Shown here in pieces: positions 28,225 through 36,464 of a stretch of DNA of 64,000 nucleotides. Source of the DNA: Lysobacter panacisoli (GTDB lineage: Bacteria > Pseudomonadota > Gammaproteobacteria > Xanthomonadales > Xanthomonadaceae); NCBI RefSeq assembly GCF_009765165.1, contig NZ_VLNU01000001.1:2672247-2736246 (forward strand), given 5' to 3'. Every line of letters begins with the position of its first letter. Positions within the stretch are counted from its first letter, which is position 1. The translations under genes were made by a program, and so were the position numbers. The notes below the pieces were generated by a model. That model saw nothing but the letters and a program-made list of their open reading frames with translations, was not told the origin of the DNA and searched no databases.

Positions 28225-30243
28225 TCAGAACCTCTGGTCCAGGCGTACGAAGGCAACCAGCGACCGCTCGGAATCTCCATCGTAGGTGGCGCGCGTCCAT
28301 GCGACGCCGTAGTTCCACTCGCTACGGGGATCGTGGCTGTACGTCTGCGAATACTCCACGCCGCCGATGACGTCGCTGTCGAAACCCGATTGCCAGTACC
28401 CGCCGAGGGTGGCGAGCAGCCGCTGGCGCAGGCTGCGCTGGTAGCGTCGCCAGATGAGATGACGAACGTCGACGCCGAGGCTGATCGAGGCGTCGCGCTC
28501 CGGGTTGAAGTAGGGCGCGTCGCGCAGCGAGTTGCGCGAGGCATAGAGCGCGGGACGAAGCAGGACATCGAGCGTGGGGCGGTCGACGATCGTGCCGGTG
28601 TAATCCGCGCTCAGCTGCCAGCGACGATTGCCATCGGTGAAATCGAGCGTGGTCAGCGACGCCGATGCCACGCGCTTTTCGTTCCAGGCATGGACGACGC
28701 CGAGACTCGCCGCGTCGGCGCGTACGCCGGCTTCGATCGCGCGCAGTGGCGTGTTTGCGGAAAACGCCTGCAACTCGCCGATCAACGTCCAGTGGTCGTC
28801 CGGCTGCCATTGCACGCTGGCATCGGCACCGCCGTGATCGAGCAGGCCACGGTTCGCCCAGCCCACCAGTTCGAAGGTCACGTCGGGCCAGCGTCCTTCG
28901 ATGCCCGCGCCGTAACGATTGCGGCTGAGGTGTTCGCCTTCAGGCTCGTCGAGTTCCCGTTCGGCCGCGGCGAGCAGGCGCCAGCGCTCCGCAAGCGGCG
29001 GCGTGTACACGCGCGCCGACGCGGAGATGCCATCGCCGGGCGCATTGCGACCGCCGCCGTCGGCGCGCCTTGGCGCGATGGCCAACAGCAGCTGTGCATC
29101 GCGATGCGCCTCGATGTCCGCGAGCAGGCGATGAACCTGCGGATTGTCCGGCCGCAGCGCGGCGGCCTCGCGCGCGTGCCGTTCGGCGGCGTTCCACTGA
29201 CGACGACGCATTTCGGCGTCGGCCAGCACCTGCCGCGCGCCGGGCGCGTCCGGCGCGAGACTGTGCGCGATCCGGGCTTCCTCATGCGCAAGGCGCGGCC
29301 ACCCGCGCGCACCGGCGAGTTCGCTTCGTTCCATGCGCAGGTACGGCGCGGCCGGCGCCGACGCAACCAGCGGATCGAGCAGTTGCCACGCATCGGCGAG
29401 CATGTCGGCGTATCGCCGTGCCTGCGCGCGCAACAGCTGCGCGTCGAGCCAGTCCGGATCGGACGACTCGCCTCGCGATACGCCGACGCGGCGCATCGGC
29501 GCACCTTCCGCGGCGAGCGCATCGACGGTCGCGAACGCTGCGTCGAAATCCTCACTCTCGACCTGCGCATAGAACAGCCCGGCGCGTGCGTCGCGATTGC
29601 GTGGATCCGCTGCGAGCACGTCGCCATAGGCAGCGAGCGCGCGCTCGGGCTGCTCGGTGGCGAGCAACGCATCGGCCTGCGCCTGGCGCACGTAGGACGG
29701 TAAAGGTCCGGCCTGTTCGAGTTCGTCGGCGAGCGAGAGCGCTTCGGCCCAGCGTTCGCGGTTGCGCAGCGCGACGACTCGATCGCACTGCAGACGACGC
29801 AGCGCGCCCGCATCCGGCGTCGGCATCGAGCTCACATCCGCGATCAATTCGTCCAGCTTCGCGATCGCCGCATCGGTGCCGGCGAAAGGGTATGCGGGAT
29901 CGGGACCATCGACCTGCTCGCCCCAGCGCACGGCCTCGGTGGCCTGGCCGATGCGGATGCCCAGGTCGTCCTGCGTACCGAGCGCGCGCGCGGCGCCCTG
30001 CGGCGCACCGAGTTGCATCAGGACGTCCGCGAGGGCACGGCGGATGTCCGGATTCGCCGGTTCCAGTTCGCGAGCGAGGGCGACCTTGCGCAACGCGAGG
30101 TAGGGATCGCCTGCCTGCAACGCGGTTCGGCCTTCCTGCATGAGCTGGCGCGGCGATGCCCGTTCCGCCGCGACCGCGGGCCCCGCGGCCGCAGCCACGG
30201 CCACCGTCAGGCAACACGCGGCGATGTGAAGGGCGCCTTGCAT
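28225..30243 (-). CDS. pgaA: PNAG export porin PgaA (TPR plus outer-membrane barrel)
   Basis: 672 residues, shorter than E. coli PgaA (807). A signal peptide (MQGALHIAACCLTVAVAAAA) is followed by TPR-like helices to about residue 400 (LMQEGRTALQAGDPYLALRKVALARELEPANPDIRRAL and others). A 16-strand-type barrel ends SLVAFVRLDQRF with terminal Phe. It exports the polymer across the outer membrane. ATG 30243 has a GGAAGG ribosome site; it is the first gene of the pgaABCD operon, divergent from the decarboxylase unit. Confidence 0.92.
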   Translation of the reverse strand: MQGALHIAACCLTVAVAAAAGPAVAAERASPRQLMQEGRTALQAGDPYLALRKVALARELEPANPDIRRALADVLMQLGAPQGAARALGTQDDLGIRIGQATEAVRWGEQVDGPDPAYPFAGTDAAIAKLDELIADVSSMPTPDAGALRRLQCDRVVALRNRERWAEALSLADELEQAGPLPSYVRQAQADALLATEQPERALAAYGDVLAADPRNRDARAGLFYAQVESEDFDAAFATVDALAAEGAPMRRVGVSRGESSDPDWLDAQLLRAQARRYADMLADAWQLLDPLVASAPAAPYLRMERSELAGARGWPRLAHEEARIAHSLAPDAPGARQVLADAEMRRRQWNAAERHAREAAALRPDNPQVHRLLADIEAHRDAQLLLAIAPRRADGGGRNAPGDGISASARVYTPPLAERWRLLAAAERELDEPEGEHLSRNRYGAGIEGRWPDVTFELVGWANRGLLDHGGADASVQWQPDDHWTLIGELQAFSANTPLRAIEAGVRADAASLGVVHAWNEKRVASASLTTLDFTDGNRRWQLSADYTGTIVDRPTLDVLLRPALYASRNSLRDAPYFNPERDASISLGVDVRHLIWRRYQRSLRQRLLATLGGYWQSGFDSDVIGGVEYSQTYSHDPRSEWNYGVAWTRATYDGDSERSLVAFVRLDQRF

Positions 30244-30503
30244 GACCTTCCGGCGGGGGCGGTCGCCATAGAAGGAGGTCCACAACGTTATGCATGCGTG
30301 AACCTCGCGCCGCCAAGTCCCATGCCAAGGGAGTGCCCGCAGGTGCCATGCACGACGAATGGCCGGCGCGCACCGGCCGTGATACCGGTCGACATAGGGC
30401 CAAGGGCCAATTTCGAACTCCCCGGCGCCGTCCTAGCCTTGCCGGCGCAGGGGTGCAGAGCCGCCGGCGCATCGTGCGTCCGCGGAAAGGTCTGGAGCGC
30501 GCC

Positions 30504-33251
30504 ATGAACAAGGATTCCCAGCCCAGGTTGTCGCATGTCGTGGTCGCCGCTTCGCTGCGCGCCGATCAATGGAGGCAACTCAACGCGACCGCGCGCGCAT
30601 GGGCGTCCGCGAGCAGCGACGCCGCCGCAGGATTGCGCGACCGCTGCCAGGAAGCCTTCGATGACGTGCTGCGCCTGGAGCACTGTTGGGCGTATCCGGG
30701 CGAACGCCTGCTCATCGCGTTGCGCGAGGCGTTCGATCGCGGCGATGCAGCGCTGTTCTCGCGACTGGCGCGCAAGATCTCTGCGGCGATCCTCTCCGGC
30801 GACTATCGGCGCGACGAGCATGTCTGGGATACCGATGAGGAAATCGACCGCAGCGTGCTGGATGCGCTGCCGCCGGACATTGCGGGAACGCAGGACAAGC
30901 CGTACTTCGAAGTCCTCGTCGTCACGCCCAGCGATCCGGCGCAGTGGGCGCGTTCGAAAGAGGAAATGCGCCGCATGCGGCGCCCGGAAGATCCCTTCCA
31001 CTACGCAGCCGTGCATGCCGGCAGTTTCGAGGACGCCGCGCTGACGGTCATGGTCAACCCCGACGTGCAGGCGGTGGTGCTCGTCGACGGCTTCGGCTAT
31101 GCCTCGCGCCACGACATTCCCGACCTGAAAGAGTTCCTGTCGCGCTACATCCATACGCGCAAGGACGAAGTCGCACCGGGTGCCCTGTCGCTGACGCTGG
31201 CGCGGACGATCCGCGGCTACCGTCCCGAACTCGACCTGTACCTCCTGTCCGACCGCTCGCCCGAGGCGCTGGCAGGAAGCGAGGAAGCGGCATCGCTTCG
31301 ACGGATCTTCCACCACGTCGAGGAACCGATGGAGATCCACCTGTCGATCCTCGACGGGATCAAGGATCGCTACGAGACGCCGTATTTCGACAACCTGAAG
31401 AAGTACGCGATGCGTCCCATCGGTACCTTCCATGCGTTGCCGATCGCGCGCGGCAAGTCGATCTTCGGATCCAACTGGATCCGCGACATGGGCCACTTCT
31501 ATGGCACCAACATCCTGTTCGCCGAATCCTCCGCGACCACCGGCGGCCTCGACAGCCTGCTGGAGCCCACCGGCAACATCAAGCGCGCACAGGAAGCGGT
31601 TGCGCGCGCGTTCGGCGCCAAACGCGCGTACCTGGGCACCAACGGCACGTCGACGTCGAACAAGATCGTCGTGCAGGCGGTATGCAAGCCGGGCGACATC
31701 GTCATCGTCGACCGCAACTGCCACAAGTCGCATCACTACGGCTTCGTGCTCAGCGGTGCGCAGCCGTACTACGTCGAGGCGTTCCCACTGACGCAGTACT
31801 CGATGTACGGCGCGGTCCCGCTTCGCACCATCAAGCAGGCACTGATCGACTGCGCCGCGGGCGGCAAGCTCGACCGGGTCAAGGTCATCGACATGACCAA
31901 CTGCACCTTCGACGGCCACATGTACAACCCGCGCCGGGTGATGGAGGAATGCCTGGCGATCAAGCCCGACCTGATCTTCCTGTGGGACGAGGCGTGGTTC
32001 GGCTTCGCGCGCTTCAATCCCCTGCATCGCCGCCGCAGCGCGATGGGCGCGGCCGCGGCGCTGACGGCGCGTTACCGCAGCAAGGCCTATCGCGAGGAGT
32101 ACGAGGCGTGGAAGGCGAAGCGCGGCGAACTGGATCCCACCGATGCCGCGCTGCTCGACGAGCACCCGCTCCCCGATCCGGACAAGGTGCGCATCCGCGT
32201 CTACCAGACCAACTCCACGCACAAGTCGATGTCGGCGTTCCGGCAGGGTTCGATGATGCTGGTGTGGGACGACGACTTCCACCACGTCGAGGGGCCGTTC
32301 GAGGAGGCGTTCTTCGCGCATACCTCGACATCGCCGAACCTGCAGCTGATCGCGTCGCTCGACCTCGCGCGCCGGCAGATGGAGCTGGAAGGCTACGCGC
32401 TGACGATGCGCATGACCGACCTTGCGCTAAAGATCCGCGCCGCGGTGAACAACCATCCGCTGATCTCGAAGTACTTCCGCGTGGCGACGCCGGAGGACAT
32501 GGTGCCGGCGGAGTTCCGCGAGTCCGGAATCAAGGACTATGGCCCGCCGCATTCGACCTGGGCGCAGGCGGTGGAAGCATGGGATCGAGATGAGTTCGCG
32601 CTGGATCCGACGCGCCTGACCCTGATCTGCGGCGCGGCCGGCTTCGACGGCACCCAGTTCAAGGGGATGCTCGCGGAACGTTTCGACATCCAGATCAACA
32701 AGACCTCGCGCAACAGCGTGCTGGTGCAGACCAACATCAACAACACGCACAGCGATGCAGCCCTGCTGATCAAGGCGCTGGCGGACCTGTCGCGCGAGAT
32801 CGAGTCGCGCCTGTCGCAGGAAGGCTCGATCGGGCAGAGGGTGTTCGACGACCGGGTCAAGTCGCTGATGACGGATGTCCCGGACCTGCCGAACTTCAGC
32901 CGTTTCCACGATGCGTTCCGCGACGATCCCGCCGGGGCGAGCAACGAGGGCCACATGCGGCCCGCGTTCTTCATGGCCTACGAGGAGGACAACTGCGAGT
33001 TCGTGAAGCTGGGCAGCGAAGAGGTCGACAAGCGCCTGCGTGAAGGCCCGGAGATGGTCTCGGCCAACTTCGTGATCCCGTATCCGCCGGGCTTCCCGAT
33101 CATGGTGCCGGGGCAGGTGATCACCGCCGACACCATCGCCTTCATGCGCAAGCTCGACGTGAAGGAAATCCACGGCTACCACGCCGCGCAGGGCATCAAG
33201 CTGATCAAGCCGTCGTCGCTCGCCGGCCGTCGCGCCGGTTCGACGCATTAA
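30504..33251 (+). CDS. Large Orn/Lys/Arg-type PLP decarboxylase
   Basis: 915 residues, about 150-200 longer than inducible Lys, Orn or Arg decarboxylases (710-760) because of an N-terminal extension. The wing/Rossmann domain covers roughly 130-280 (YFEVLVVTPSDPAQW). The PLP domain has TNGTSTSNKIV, the aspartate of FLWDEAWFGF and the Schiff-base Lys574 in STHKSMSAFRQGSMM. Ligands of the C-terminal domain are intact. Amino-acid specificity (Lys, Orn, Arg or Asp) cannot be read from sequence alone. An AspT-type exchanger and an OprD-like porin follow within 25 bases each, suggesting a decarboxylation-antiport system. Confidence 0.88.
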   Translation: MNKDSQPRLSHVVVAASLRADQWRQLNATARAWASASSDAAAGLRDRCQEAFDDVLRLEHCWAYPGERLLIALREAFDRGDAALFSRLARKISAAILSGDYRRDEHVWDTDEEIDRSVLDALPPDIAGTQDKPYFEVLVVTPSDPAQWARSKEEMRRMRRPEDPFHYAAVHAGSFEDAALTVMVNPDVQAVVLVDGFGYASRHDIPDLKEFLSRYIHTRKDEVAPGALSLTLARTIRGYRPELDLYLLSDRSPEALAGSEEAASLRRIFHHVEEPMEIHLSILDGIKDRYETPYFDNLKKYAMRPIGTFHALPIARGKSIFGSNWIRDMGHFYGTNILFAESSATTGGLDSLLEPTGNIKRAQEAVARAFGAKRAYLGTNGTSTSNKIVVQAVCKPGDIVIVDRNCHKSHHYGFVLSGAQPYYVEAFPLTQYSMYGAVPLRTIKQALIDCAAGGKLDRVKVIDMTNCTFDGHMYNPRRVMEECLAIKPDLIFLWDEAWFGFARFNPLHRRRSAMGAAAALTARYRSKAYREEYEAWKAKRGELDPTDAALLDEHPLPDPDKVRIRVYQTNSTHKSMSAFRQGSMMLVWDDDFHHVEGPFEEAFFAHTSTSPNLQLIASLDLARRQMELEGYALTMRMTDLALKIRAAVNNHPLISKYFRVATPEDMVPAEFRESGIKDYGPPHSTWAQAVEAWDRDEFALDPTRLTLICGAAGFDGTQFKGMLAERFDIQINKTSRNSVLVQTNINNTHSDAALLIKALADLSREIESRLSQEGSIGQRVFDDRVKSLMTDVPDLPNFSRFHDAFRDDPAGASNEGHMRPAFFMAYEEDNCEFVKLGSEEVDKRLREGPEMVSANFVIPYPPGFPIMVPGQVITADTIAFMRKLDVKEIHGYHAAQGIKLIKPSSLAGRRAGSTH

Positions 33252-33275
33252 TCGCCACGTTCGGAGGCAGCCGCC

Positions 33276-34976
33276 ATGCAAGGATTCTTCCAGTTCCTCG
33301 CCGACAACCCCTACATCCTGCTGTTCTTCACGGTGGGCATGGCGGTGCTGGTCGGCAAGTTCTCGGTGAAGGGCTACGGGCTGGGCATGGTCGCCGCCGC
33401 CGTGGTCGTGGGTGCGGCGCTGGCGACGTGGGCTTCGACCTACGGCGTCAAGCTGCAGCTCGACAACTTCGCCAAGTCGCTCTTCTATTACCTCTTCATG
33501 TACGGCGTCGGACTGCGCGTGGGCCCGGCGTTCTTCAACAGCCTGAAGAAGGACGGCATCACCTTCACCATCCTCGCCGTGATCTGCTCGTTCCTCGGTC
33601 TGGGGCTGGTGGTGTTCATGTCGAAGATATTCGATCTTCCCGCCGGCGCCGCCGGTGGCGTGCTGGCCGGTTCGCAGACGATGTCCGCCGCGATCGGCAC
33701 CGCCGAGATGGCCGTGGAGCAGGGCGCGTACAAGTTGCCCGCGGGCACGACGGCCGAACAGGTGTCGGGCATGATCGCGCTCGGTTACGGCGTGACCTAC
33801 ATCTGGGGCACGGTCGGCATCATCCTGATCTGCAAGTACCTGCCGCGCTGGTGGGGCGTGGACGCGGCCAAGGCCGCGCGCGAGTACGAGCAGGAACACG
33901 GCGTGCGCAACGTCGACGATGCCGCGCTCACCGGTTATCGCGGCGGTGGCCTGCGTGCGTACCGGCTCGACAATGCCCAGACCGCGGGGCAGAGCATCGC
34001 GCAGTTCCGCAAGACCTATCCGCAGTACCGCATCGCCAACGTGCGGCGCGGCGATGAGTCGCTCGGCGCGTCGCCCGATGTCGTCCTGCAGCGTGGCGAC
34101 GTGATCGCACTCGGTGGACGGCTCGAAGACCTGACCGCCAACCTGGGACTGATCGGTTCCGAGATCGACGATCCCAAGGCGCTGAACGTGCCGCTGGACC
34201 AGGCCGAGATCCTGGTGACCGACAAGGCCTTCGAAGGCAAGCCACTGAAGACGCTGGCGACGGAAGACTTCGCCGGCCAGTTGCAGGTGACGCGGCTGGA
34301 GCGTTCGGGCGAGCCGATCCCGGTCGGCGCGGATACCGAGCTCAAGCGCCTCGACGTCGTCTTCGTGACTGGCCTGAAGAGCGCGGTGGACAAGGCGGCG
34401 GGACTGCTCGGCAAGGTCGCGCGTCCGAGTACTTCCACCGACCTGCTCACGCTGTCGGCGGGCATGGTGCTGGGCCTGCTGATCGGCAAGATCAACGTGC
34501 CGGTCGGCGATTTCTCGGTGGGCCTTGGCAATGCCGGCGGCCTGCTGCTGTCGGGCATCTTCGTTTCGTCGATCGTGTCGCGCCTGCGCTACTTCGGCAG
34601 CACGCCGAACGCGGCGCGCAACATCCTCGAAGACCTGGGTCTGGTGACCTTCATCGCCATCGTCGGCATCAACGCCGGCGCGACGCTGCTCGAGCAGCTG
34701 ACCGGTTCGATCGCGCTGAAGATCTTCCTCGCCGGCTTCGTCGCCAGCACGATCCCACCGTTCATCACCTGGGCGATCGGCTACCACTTCTTCAAGATCA
34801 ACCCGGCGGTGTTGATGGGCGGCGTCGCGGGCTCGCGCTCGCATTCCGGTCCGGCACGCGAAGCGGCCAAGGAAATCAACAGCACCGTGCCGTGGGTGGG
34901 CTTCCCGGTCGGCTATGCGATTTCGGGCGTGCTGTACACGGTGTTCGGCTACTTCGCGATGGTGCTTTCGCAGTAA
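33276..34976 (+). CDS. AspT/YidE-family aspartate:alanine-type exchanger
   Basis: 566 residues. Two blocks of membrane helices (about 10-190 and 390-560) flank a soluble part with two RCK_C/TrkA-C domains (about 225-380, for example YRIANVRRGDESLGASPDVVLQRGDVIALGGR). The family motif GSQTMSAAIGTAE and the second-half GSRSHSGPAREAAKE are present. AspT of Tetragenococcus exchanges aspartate for alanine and couples to aspartate decarboxylase; here it lies 24 bases after a decarboxylase gene, so exchange of substrate amino acid for decarboxylated product is inferred. GGAGG ribosome site. Confidence 0.92.
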   Translation: MQGFFQFLADNPYILLFFTVGMAVLVGKFSVKGYGLGMVAAAVVVGAALATWASTYGVKLQLDNFAKSLFYYLFMYGVGLRVGPAFFNSLKKDGITFTILAVICSFLGLGLVVFMSKIFDLPAGAAGGVLAGSQTMSAAIGTAEMAVEQGAYKLPAGTTAEQVSGMIALGYGVTYIWGTVGIILICKYLPRWWGVDAAKAAREYEQEHGVRNVDDAALTGYRGGGLRAYRLDNAQTAGQSIAQFRKTYPQYRIANVRRGDESLGASPDVVLQRGDVIALGGRLEDLTANLGLIGSEIDDPKALNVPLDQAEILVTDKAFEGKPLKTLATEDFAGQLQVTRLERSGEPIPVGADTELKRLDVVFVTGLKSAVDKAAGLLGKVARPSTSTDLLTLSAGMVLGLLIGKINVPVGDFSVGLGNAGGLLLSGIFVSSIVSRLRYFGSTPNAARNILEDLGLVTFIAIVGINAGATLLEQLTGSIALKIFLAGFVASTIPPFITWAIGYHFFKINPAVLMGGVAGSRSHSGPAREAAKEINSTVPWVGFPVGYAISGVLYTVFGYFAMVLSQ

Positions 34977-34991
34977 ACCGCAGGAGGCGAC

Positions 34992-36380
34992 ATGAACGCG
35001 TATCGCAACCCATCGCGCACGCCGTTGTTCGTGGCCTGCGTACTGGCATCCGCGCTGCTCGCGCCGTCGCAGGCCGGCGCGCAGACGACGACCTCGCCGC
35101 CACCGGCGGCGACGGTCGAGGATGACGAGTACGTCGAGCAGGCGCCGACGTCCACCGAGCAGGGCCAGACGCCCATCGACGAGGCATTCGCTCCGCGCGA
35201 TCGCGCGGAGTGGGTGCGCGAGACGCGGCGCAAGGCGTTCCAGGACACCAAGTGGGACCTGCAGATCCGTTCGTTCTACCTGGATCGCTACAAGTACGAC
35301 GACACCCAGAGCGAAGCGTGGGCACTGGGCGGCTCGCTCGGTTTCAAGACCGGCTATTTCCGCGATCGTTTCGCCTTCGGCGCGACCGGGTATACCTCGC
35401 AGAAGCTGTACGGCCCGGAGGACAAGGACGGCACGCTGCTGCTCAAGTCGGGGCAGGAGGGTTACACGGTACTCGGCGAAGTCTACGGCGAGTTCCTGAT
35501 CAACGACGACACGCGGCTGACTGTCGGCCGTCGCGGCATCGACACGCCGTATCTCAATCGCAATGACGCGCGCATGACGCCGAACACGTTCGAACTCATC
35601 ACCGTGCAAGGCCTTTACGGCGGCGATGAGGGACGGCCTGAATGGCGCGTGGGCGGCGGCTACGTCGACGAGATCAAGGAGCGCAACTCGGACAAGTTCG
35701 TCTCGATGGCCACCGATGCCGGCGCGCCTGCCGGTACCGAGCGCGGCGTGTACGCGCTCGGCGGCAACTTCAAGATGGGCGACCTCTCCATCGGTGCGAT
35801 CGATTACTACAGCGACGACATCATCAACATCTTCTACACCGAGGCGAAGTACGCGATCCCGCTGGGCGAGAAGCTGAAACTCGCGCTCGCCGCGCAGTAT
35901 TCCGACCAGGCCAGCACCGGCGACGATCTGCTGCGTGGCACCAACTTCTCCTCCGACCAGTGGGGCGCGAAGGCGGAGCTCGCCTGGGGCGGCGCGCTGT
36001 TCACCGCGGCCTACACCAGTGCGGGCGGCGACACCAACATGCAGAACCCGTGGAGCGGCTATCCCGGTTACACCAGCGTGCAGGTCGAGGATTTCAACCG
36101 CGACGGCGAGGACGCATGGATGCTGCGCGCCGGCTACACCTTCCCGTGGATCAAGGGCGCCAGCGTCTACGCGCTGTACGTCGATGGCAGCGATCCGCAA
36201 TCGCCCACCGAGTACGCCAAGGACGAGTACGACTTCAACTTCCAGTGGGCGATACCGGACGGCTTCCTGCAGGGGCTGCTGTTCCGCATCCGCTACGCGC
36301 ACGTGTCGCAGAAGGATCCGGCAGAATCGGATCTGGACGACGTTCGCGTGATGATCTACTACGACCCGCCGAAGCTTTGA
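34992..36380 (+). CDS. OprD-like outer-membrane porin
   Basis: 462 residues with a signal peptide (about 1-32, ending AGAQ), an acidic linker (TVEDDEYVEQAPTS) and a beta-barrel. The motif YLNRNDARMTPNTFE and the opening WDLQIRSFYLDRYKYDD are those of the OprD family, whose Pseudomonas members take up basic amino acids and small carboxylates. Strong AGGAGG ribosome site 15 bases after the exchanger stop, so it is the third gene of the decarboxylase unit. The terminal residue is Leu, not the usual Phe/Trp. Confidence 0.82.
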   Translation: MNAYRNPSRTPLFVACVLASALLAPSQAGAQTTTSPPPAATVEDDEYVEQAPTSTEQGQTPIDEAFAPRDRAEWVRETRRKAFQDTKWDLQIRSFYLDRYKYDDTQSEAWALGGSLGFKTGYFRDRFAFGATGYTSQKLYGPEDKDGTLLLKSGQEGYTVLGEVYGEFLINDDTRLTVGRRGIDTPYLNRNDARMTPNTFELITVQGLYGGDEGRPEWRVGGGYVDEIKERNSDKFVSMATDAGAPAGTERGVYALGGNFKMGDLSIGAIDYYSDDIINIFYTEAKYAIPLGEKLKLALAAQYSDQASTGDDLLRGTNFSSDQWGAKAELAWGGALFTAAYTSAGGDTNMQNPWSGYPGYTSVQVEDFNRDGEDAWMLRAGYTFPWIKGASVYALYVDGSDPQSPTEYAKDEYDFNFQWAIPDGFLQGLLFRIRYAHVSQKDPAESDLDDVRVMIYYDPPKL

Positions 36381-36464
36381 ACCCGCCATGCGGGGCCGGT
36401 GTCGGGAGGCGGCCCGTGCGCCTCCGCGACACCGTGTTCATGCCGATGTGCGACCATTCGCGCG

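Noticed and set aside
30282..30503. N-terminal extension of the decarboxylase upstream of 30504
   Set aside because: The extra frame lies in the divergent promoter region of pgaA and the decarboxylase and is Arg/Pro-rich without likeness; ATG 30504 has a ribosome site.
32427..36389. Very long minus-strand open frame (over 1300 codons) opposite the decarboxylase, exchanger and porin genes
   Set aside because: Its translation is Arg/Ala/His/Val-rich with no domain, and it is the antisense of three clear genes. High GC content removes stop codons from this frame. Similar frames opposite the TonB receptor (3899-7390), glnD-dapD (11964-14390) and rnr (36438-39767) were rejected for the same reason.
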